Shown: piece by piece, positions 58,951 to 64,000 of the stretch
Layout of the letters: each line of letters begins with the position of its first letter
Position numbering within the stretch: position 1 is the first letter of the stretch
Source: Pseudomonas sp. NC02
GTDB lineage: Bacteria > Pseudomonadota > Gammaproteobacteria > Pseudomonadales > Pseudomonadaceae
Direction of reading: 5' to 3'
Length of the DNA: 64,000 bases
Assembly (NCBI RefSeq): GCF_002874965.1
Contig: NZ_CP025624.1
Location: 1,860,001-1,924,000, forward strand
Position numbers and translations under genes: made by a program
The notes under the pieces: model-generated
Seen by the model: the letters and a program-made list of their open reading frames with translations, nothing else
Told to the model about the DNA's origin: nothing
Database searches by the model: none

Positions 58951-59098
58951 AGCGGCTTCTAATTCAAGCTCTCGTATCCGGCTGCAAGCGACCTTTTTTG
59001 TGGTCATTCACAGATCTTAGATTGCCCAGGGTTTTAACGTTGAAGCGAGCGGTCCGGGCCGCTTATGCGATCGGCTGTTGGACCGATTCACTGGTCCA

Positions 59099-59815
59099 TT
59101 AGACGCCGCAAACTGCTTTTCCCTCGGCAACGGTAAGCCAGCGCTTCTCGATGGCGATTGCTCGATGAAGAAGACGATGACAATTTGCGCATAGCAGAGC
59201 CATATCGGATAAGCGCGTAATTCGGGCACCTGTGCTCGCTAGTGGGACAAGGTGGTGGGCTTCAAAGTGAGCCTCCCTCAGCGCTTCATTTGAGGAAGGC
59301 GCAGGAGTAATACACATTTCGCAGAACAACCGCTCAGAATTACGTCGTGATGAAAGCAAGCGTTCTCGCAACTTTGGCTCACGCTCCCGCCGTGAGTGCA
59401 GTTCCGTGATGACACGCCCCTCAGTGAACTGGACGTCTTCAATTACTGGCTTTGCAGACTCAGATGCAACTACGCCAGCCCGAATTAGGTTGGCTAGAGA
59501 TTTGGTCTTCTTGGGTGATGATCCAAATTCCAGCCAAACCGCACGGTCTGTTTCGGAAACATTGCCCAACCCTTTACCGGTTGCGACTTGCTTCAGATTC
59601 TGCAGCTTAAAGGCTACACCATCGGGGTTCCGAAACGACTCCTTCCTTGATGCCTCTGCATGATACGGAAAACGACGAAGCATTCCGGAAAGCGCCTTCA
59701 CTCGCTCGTCCGAGCCGGAGGGGATTTTTCCATTCAAGTCGAAGTATAGGTCGAGCGCGAGAATCGTTTCATCGCGCGTCCAATTCGGGTTGCCGTGTCC
59801 GTGAGTACGAGCCAT
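59099..59815 (-). CDS. HNH endonuclease, McrA-like
   Basis: 238 residues. The N-terminal WTRDETILALDLYFDLNGKI, RFPYHAEASRKESFRNPDGV and LGNVSETDRAVWLEFG are typical of HNH restriction-type endonucleases. The C-terminal HNH site reads FCEMCITP...FEAHHLVPLAS...MALLCANCHRLLH, with the zinc cysteine pairs and catalytic His. Such enzymes often cut modified DNA (McrA-like), which is an inference here. No methylase is nearby. The start is ATG 59815; the TTG five codons up is unlikely. Confidence 0.8.
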   Translation of the reverse strand: MARTHGHGNPNWTRDETILALDLYFDLNGKIPSGSDERVKALSGMLRRFPYHAEASRKESFRNPDGVAFKLQNLKQVATGKGLGNVSETDRAVWLEFGSSPKKTKSLANLIRAGVVASESAKPVIEDVQFTEGRVITELHSRREREPKLRERLLSSRRNSERLFCEMCITPAPSSNEALREAHFEAHHLVPLASTGARITRLSDMALLCANCHRLLHRAIAIEKRWLTVAEGKAVCGV

Positions 59816-59895
59816 GACTAGGTTGTCCAATTTAGAGGTAACCGGCTGACGTTAGGCCTGCGGATGCCGGCGTAACTTACGCATGGACCGACATG

Positions 59896-60375
59896 TTAGA
59901 CAGTATTGCGCCTGGTTCCTACCTTTGGAAGCTTGGTCCTTCCCTTCAGATTCCAGATAAGGTGCTCCGCGGACATCGAGTTGCGGTTGATCAACTCCTC
60001 TTCGATGGCGAGACGCATAGAGTCCGGCTCCACTAGAATCGCAGTAATTCCGATTTCCGCCCCTGATTCGATTACAGCTCTAACTTCGAGCAATTTCGAT
60101 TGAGTCCTTTTTGACTTCTTGAAGAGGTGCTCCGCAATACGGGACCAACCCGACTTGAAGCTCCTCTGGCCGATGTACATCAGTTGCCAAGTTTTGCCCT
60201 CTTCTCGCTTCCACAGGGCGTAAATGTTAACTGGACTGGTCCCTAGCGAAGGTGGAAGCCGATTATTCTCTAGTTCGTGCCTGTCGGAGTAGCCGATGGG
60301 ACAAGGTTCTGCATCCACGAGGCTCTTCTGCGCTTCCGCGATCAGAGAGCTGATGTCTATTTTAAGTGTATTCAT
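59896..60375 (-). CDS. GIY-YIG-like nuclease-fold protein
   Basis: 159 residues. VNIYALWKREEGKTWQLMYIGQR matches the two short strands of the GIY-YIG fold (IYALW...YIGQ), followed by SRIAEHLFKK and, later, EEELINRN and IWNLKGR, equivalent to the conserved Arg/His, Glu and Asn. Whether it is an active nuclease is uncertain since the tyrosines are partly changed. It is 80 bp upstream of the HNH gene on the same strand, suggesting a joint role, probably restriction-like. Confidence 0.6.
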   Translation of the reverse strand: MNTLKIDISSLIAEAQKSLVDAEPCPIGYSDRHELENNRLPPSLGTSPVNIYALWKREEGKTWQLMYIGQRSFKSGWSRIAEHLFKKSKRTQSKLLEVRAVIESGAEIGITAILVEPDSMRLAIEEELINRNSMSAEHLIWNLKGRTKLPKVGTRRNTV

Positions 60376-60579
60376 TTCGTCTTACGCCTGAATTAAACCA
60401 CACTATAAAACACCGTAATCAAACGGCAAGGCCTGCCGCAAGCGATGACCACTTTTTGCCGATGTCTGTCATTTGTAAACGCAGTTAGCTATAGCGGAAA
60501 GTCGATTGAGAGGGCTTCGTGGTACAAAATTGGTACGGAGATAATAGATAACTGCTGCAAGCCTTTATTTTTAAGCTCT
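60376..60579. other. Right end of the island, non-coding
   Basis: No gene. Contains the GTACAAA-N2-TGGTAC element (60522-60536) 72 bp before the attachment core. A site like this next to the core would fit an integrase arm-binding or promoter position; that is a guess. Confidence 0.5.
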
Positions 60580-60663
60580 TTAGCGTAAGTCGATCCAATC
60601 CATCATCGGAGCAACGGAGAAGCGACGGGAGAACGATGGCGTTGGTGCTATAGGTGAGGACAT
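60580..60663 (-). pseudogene. Displaced 5' end of the original dusA
   Basis: Reverse strand from ATG 60661-60663: MSSPIAPTPSFSRRFSVAPM-MDWIDLR, then TAA. Residues 10-23 (SFSRRFSVAPMMDW) match the functional dusA, after which island sequence takes over and stops the frame. It marks the right junction and shows what the ancestral DusA start looked like. Confidence 0.85.
60594..60609. repeat. attachment site, right junction (core copy)
   Basis: TCCAATCCATCATCGG, identical to 51471-51486. Confidence 0.88.
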
Positions 60664-60769
60664 TAGGATCTGAGATGGATAAGGCGAAGGGCGGACAGTT
60701 TAACAGGAATGGGCGTGGTGCCGTGGTGGCCAGTGCCAGAGCTCCAGCCACCCTGGCACGGTTTTCAGC

Positions 60770-60907
60770 TTATTTCTTCTTTTTGTCGGGCGCCTGAGTC
60801 AGCGCCGAAGCCGCCACCGATTTCACATCCGGCGGAGTGGTGGGATCCGCCAGCAGCTTGGCTGCTTTTGAAGCGACGCTTTCACTGGTTTTTTCGTCTT
60901 TAGCCAT
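60770..60907 (-). CDS. 45-residue Lys-rich conserved peptide
   Basis: MAKDEKTSESVASKAAKLLA..., ending APDKKKK; basic, Ala/Ser-rich, probably one helix or unstructured. AGAGGGAAG lies about 10 bases before the ATG. It is a short gene near dusA in the native chromosome, with codon use like its neighbours. I believe similar short proteins are annotated in Pseudomonas, but no function is known to me. Confidence 0.65.
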   Translation of the reverse strand: MAKDEKTSESVASKAAKLLADPTTPPDVKSVAASALTQAPDKKKK

Positions 60908-61133
60908 TATTGAGCTTCCCTCTACGTAGGCCGCAGGCTCATCTGAATTGATGCCTGGTCGGCTTTAATATGTAGGGGCTAACCGTTGATATCGCCAATC
61001 AGAATATGTGCCGGGATAATTCGTCGCCAAAACGACATCAACCTGAACCGATCCTGTCCTACGGCAAAGTTTCATAATTCTCACCGGCATTGAGGCCTAC
61101 GCTCAGCCCATAAGCCCAAAGGGAACTGAAAAA

Positions 61134-61367
61134 ATGATCTCCAACCTCGTCAAAGTCGTGATGGTCGCAGGCACGTTGCTCTTGGCCGCTTGTTCGTCGG
61201 GTTCATCGGGCATGAGTAGCGACCTGAGTAGCGACCCTTGTTATTCAGGGGGATGCCAGGCGTTTGGGGACCACAGCCCCAGCAAGGCCGCCAAGATGAA
61301 TTTTGGCGGCAGTGCGCTGGGGAGCAGTTACGGGGAGTATGGTTCGGGGTTGATGCATGATGACTGA
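61134..61367 (+). CDS. Small putative lipoprotein
   Basis: 77 residues. Signal with lipobox LLLAAC (Cys20), then a Ser/Gly-rich mature part with Cys36 and Cys41 (DPCYSGGCQAFGD). It is probably anchored in the outer membrane, since the residue after Cys is Ser. No homologous domain known to me. Confidence 0.75.
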   Translation: MISNLVKVVMVAGTLLLAACSSGSSGMSSDLSSDPCYSGGCQAFGDHSPSKAAKMNFGGSALGSSYGEYGSGLMHDD

Positions 61368-61411
61368 CTGAGCGGGTGGGGCAGTCATTTACTCAGTGAC
61401 TGACCCACCGC

Positions 61412-61436
61412 TTTCGCGAGCAAGCCCGCTCCCACA
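61412..61436. repeat. Single REP arm
   Basis: TTTCGCGAGCAAGCCCGCTC CCACA between the lipoprotein and the convergent MFS gene. Confidence 0.85.
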
Positions 61437-61454
61437 TTGGATCGTGGAAGGGCT

Positions 61455-62642
61455 TTAGTGGCCGCCTTTCATACGTCGGGCGATCAGGTAGATGCCCAAG
61501 CCTACCAGCGCCGTAGCCGCGCCAATGTAGCCCGTGCTGGTCCACCCATACCCCGCCGTAATCGCCATCCCACCGAACCACGGCCCCAGCGCATTCGCCA
61601 GGTTGAACGCCGCGTGGTTGGACGCCGCCGCCAGGCTCGGTGCTTCATGCGCAATGTCCATCAAGCGGATTTGCAGCGGCGCGGCCATGGCGATCATGGT
61701 GCCGACCAGGCCGATGCCCAGCAGCACGCTCCACAGCGAACTGGCGGCGAAGGTGAAGAAGATCAGCACGGCCATCGACCACACCATAATCCAGCCCACG
61801 GCGCGAAATTGCAGACGATCAAACAGTTTGCCGCCGGCGATGTTGCCGATGATGCCGCCTACGCCAAACGCGGCCAGACCGAATGGGATCCACTGCGGCG
61901 AGACTTTGGTCACTTCGAGCATGGTCGGCGCCAGGTAGCTGAACACGCAAAACATCCCGGCAAAACCAATAGCGCCAATGGACAGCGCCATCCACACCTG
62001 CGGTTTGGTGAAGGCGCGCAGTTCTTTGCGCGGGTCGCTGCGGGGTTCGTCGTGGCGATCCGGCACGAATTGCCAGACCAGCGCGATGGTGCACAGGGCG
62101 ATAGCACTGACCAGCGCGAACGCCGAGCGCCAGCCAAAGTGTTGACCGAGGAAGGTGGCGATGGGGTTGCCGAGCAGCATGGCCAGGGTCAGGCCCATCA
62201 TCACCCGCGCGACCGCGCCGGCACGTTTGTCGTTGGGCACCATGCTGGAGGCGACCACGGCGGCGATGCCGAAGTAGGCGCCGTGGGGCAGGCCGCTGAT
62301 AAAGCGGAAGGCCACCAGCGAGCCGAAGGTCGGGGTAAACGCCGTGGCGAGGTTGCCCAGGGCATAAAGGCCCATCAGCAATAGCAGCATGTGTTTACGC
62401 AGCAACTTGGCGCCGAGGATCGCCAGCAGCGGGGCGCCGACCATCACGCCCAGCGCATAGGCGCTGATGGCGTGGCCCACTTGCGGTTCGCTGAGATTGA
62501 GGTTGTGGGCGATGTCGGGCATCAGGCCCATGATGGCGAATTCGCCGGTGCCGATCGCAAAGGCGCCCACGGCCATGGCCGCTTCCATTTTGGCGGCGCT
62601 GCGCGCGGGCAGCACGTGCCCGGGTGTTTGCTGGATAGTCAT
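61455..62642 (-). CDS. MFS exporter, DHA1 (AraJ/SotB-like)
   Basis: 395 residues with 12 membrane segments. The start MAVGAFAIGTGEFAIMGLMPDIA and ISAYALGVMVGAPLLAILGA are typical of the DHA1 subgroup with sugar/drug exporters (AraJ, SotB, Ydh-type). The C-terminal half has FGVGGIIGNIAGGKLFDR. Substrate unknown. Divergent from the sensor gene, with 170 bp between. Confidence 0.87.
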   Translation of the reverse strand: MTIQQTPGHVLPARSAAKMEAAMAVGAFAIGTGEFAIMGLMPDIAHNLNLSEPQVGHAISAYALGVMVGAPLLAILGAKLLRKHMLLLLMGLYALGNLATAFTPTFGSLVAFRFISGLPHGAYFGIAAVVASSMVPNDKRAGAVARVMMGLTLAMLLGNPIATFLGQHFGWRSAFALVSAIALCTIALVWQFVPDRHDEPRSDPRKELRAFTKPQVWMALSIGAIGFAGMFCVFSYLAPTMLEVTKVSPQWIPFGLAAFGVGGIIGNIAGGKLFDRLQFRAVGWIMVWSMAVLIFFTFAASSLWSVLLGIGLVGTMIAMAAPLQIRLMDIAHEAPSLAAASNHAAFNLANALGPWFGGMAITAGYGWTSTGYIGAATALVGLGIYLIARRMKGGH

Positions 62643-62812
62643 GGGTAACTCTGTTTGATGAAGTGCACGAAGGACAGCCGCCGATGCTACGCAAGCAGCG
62701 ACGAAGGTGTCTAGAACAGCGTGTTGCGCGAGAGTTCCATCGGCGCAAGCAGTGCGGGGCTTTGAGATCCGTCTTATTCAACTACCCTCTCGCCACGCTT
62801 ACTCTTTTGGCG

Positions 62813-64000
62813 ATGAAGCTCAAACATTTCCTGCAACCACTCGACTCTTCTTTTTCGACGCCCAAGGCCGCGCGCAAGTTGTTGCGGCTGTTTGCCCTGG
62901 CATTGGTGCTCGGCGTGTATGTGGGTGCCTACAGCTACTTGCGTGCGGCGTTGAATGAGGAAATTTCGCTACGGCGCAGTTATATGAATGAGGCGATTTC
63001 CGATGCGCAGAGTTTTTTTGTCAGCCGCCAGACGCTGCTCAAAAGCCTCGGCCTGTCGACGGTTCGTCATGTCACGCCACCCGTGGGCAACCTCAATAAT
63101 GTGCCGGCCGAAGAGTTGCACATCACCTTGGGCGAGGCGGGCAATATCTGGAGCCTTTGGCTGACTAGGCGCCTGCTTGATTACCTGCAGGTCAACCAGG
63201 TCAACCTGATCTACGTCGCGCAGCGCGCCGAGCCGGTGGTGGAGCGCCTGTTTACCGTTGGGGCGGCCCCGGAGAATGTGCCGCAGCCGGTATTGCAGCG
63301 GTTGATGGCGGTGGACACCGGCAAGGTCTCGGTCAGCGATGAGTTGTGGCTGACTGAGCAGAGCCGCCTGGATTCACCGCTATACATCTTCACCCGCCTC
63401 GACGACCGTAGCCCCACGTCGGGTTGGCTCGGGCTGGAGGTGGACGGCCCGGACCTGATCAACGCCCTGCAGCATGAAAAAGCCGGGGACTTCATGTTGC
63501 TTGACGGCGCCGGGCAGCTGATTTTCAGCAGCACGCCTCATCAACCGTCGGCTGCGCAGGTGCTGCGCCAGTATCACGCCACGGCCAGCTTTGGTTGGGA
63601 AGGCAGCCGCTGGCTGCCGGATCGCTTGGCCATTCGCAAGCACCTGGGTTACTCCCAGTGGCAGATCGTCTACAGCCTGGAGCTGAGTTCACTGTTGCCC
63701 AGCCTGGCCATGCCGTTGCTGCTGTGCCTGCTGTTGTGCGCAGCGGCCAGCTTGTTGATGGTGCGGTTGGTGCGGCGCATCGATCAGCGTTTGATTATCC
63801 CGGCAGCCAATCGCATCGAAGCGCTGGTGGAGAGTGAGGCATTCAGCAGTGCGGTGATTCGCATCGCGCCAGTGGCCTTGTGCGTGCTGCGCCGCAGCGA
63901 CGGCGAGGTAGTGCTGGAAAACCCCCTGTCCCGGCAATGGCTGGGCAACGGCCACGAGCGCCAGCAACTGTGTCACGGCTGGATTCGCCGCGCGTTCGAT
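62813..64000 (+). CDS. Membrane sensor, N-terminal part (cut by window end)
   Basis: 396 codons without a stop from ATG 62813 to the window end. A basic N-terminus (MKLKHFLQPLDSS) leads to TM1 (LFALALVLGVYVGAYSYL), a periplasmic domain of about 250 residues, TM2 (LPSLAMPLLLCLLLCAAASL, near residue 305) and the start of a PAS-like domain (VIRIAPVALCVLRRSDGEVV). The layout fits a hybrid sensor histidine kinase, but the kinase region is outside the window, so a diguanylate cyclase is also possible. Confidence 0.7.
   Translation, partial: MKLKHFLQPLDSSFSTPKAARKLLRLFALALVLGVYVGAYSYLRAALNEEISLRRSYMNEAISDAQSFFVSRQTLLKSLGLSTVRHVTPPVGNLNNVPAEELHITLGEAGNIWSLWLTRRLLDYLQVNQVNLIYVAQRAEPVVERLFTVGAAPENVPQPVLQRLMAVDTGKVSVSDELWLTEQSRLDSPLYIFTRLDDRSPTSGWLGLEVDGPDLINALQHEKAGDFMLLDGAGQLIFSSTPHQPSAAQVLRQYHATASFGWEGSRWLPDRLAIRKHLGYSQWQIVYSLELSSLLPSLAMPLLLCLLLCAAASLLMVRLVRRIDQRLIIPAANRIEALVESEAFSSAVIRIAPVALCVLRRSDGEVVLENPLSRQWLGNGHERQQLCHGWIRRAFD

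Larger units (their letters stand above)
51471..60609. mobile_element. Integrated genomic island in dusA
   Basis: About 9.1 kb bounded by a 16-bp direct repeat, carrying phage head-gene remnants, bacteriocin with immunity, ParA-HEPN and HNH/GIY-YIG genes. Much of 53150-58620 is visibly more AT-rich than the flanks. No integrase or excisionase is present, so it is now probably immobile on its own. A third decayed junction at 58863-58950 suggests it is two elements in tandem. Confidence 0.85.

Overview
The window is a high-GC chromosomal segment of a Pseudomonas of the fluorescens group. The assignment rests on gene content and order matching the Pseudomonas core: uup, slt, usp, fadBA, topA, sulA-lexA, psrA, nagZ, mfd, gap, sthA and a lol locus, then vacJ/mlaA-rssB-rssC-tal-dusA. 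It also rests on at least ten copies of the fluorescens-type REP sequence (core GGAGCGGGCTTGCTCGCG), mostly as inverted pairs between genes. No tRNA, rRNA or CRISPR array was seen.

Layout: 1-732 is the 5' part of acnA (reverse, cut by the window edge). 924-7462 holds rlmM, tusA, a MATE exporter, pdxB, a small conserved protein and an MsbA-type ABC exporter. 7525-22883 holds slt, uup, a universal stress protein, the fadBA beta-oxidation operon, topA, small conserved genes, the sulA-lexA SOS operon with two LexA boxes, and psrA with two overlapping PsrA operators on its own promoter. 23054-38048 holds nagZ, the mfd-csiV-SNF2 operon, gap, an MHS-type transporter, a chalcone-isomerase-like secreted protein, sthA, a glycerophosphodiesterase and a PilZ protein. 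38143-41387 is the lipoprotein-release locus, with two near-identical LolC/E-type permeases around lolD. 41506-44219 is a copper module (copS-copR divergent from a cupredoxin, with a cop box between). 44277-50242 holds queF, small genes, an MlaA protein, the rssB-rssC partner-switch pair and tal.

The accessory part is a roughly 9 kb island inserted in the 5' end of dusA (about 51471 to 60609). A 16-bp direct repeat marks the two junctions. The right junction keeps the displaced original dusA start as a 27-codon fragment, and the island supplied a replacement start. The island is largely AT-rich and has no integrase. It carries a P2-like head-gene stub (terminase tail plus complete portal), a pore-forming bacteriocin with its membrane immunity protein under a LexA-controlled promoter, a GGTTAG-rich non-coding region, an overlapping ParA-like ATPase/HEPN gene pair, and an HNH nuclease next to a GIY-YIG-like protein. 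A third, decayed att-like site at 58863-58950 keeps the same internal geometry as the right junction, so two elements were probably integrated in tandem. The two nuclease modules and the bacteriocin look like defence or competition cargo; the ParA-HEPN pair is the best candidate for a poorly described system.

Right of the island, 60770-64000 is normal chromosome again: a 45-residue peptide gene, a small lipoprotein, an MFS exporter and the N-terminal part of a membrane sensor cut by the window end.
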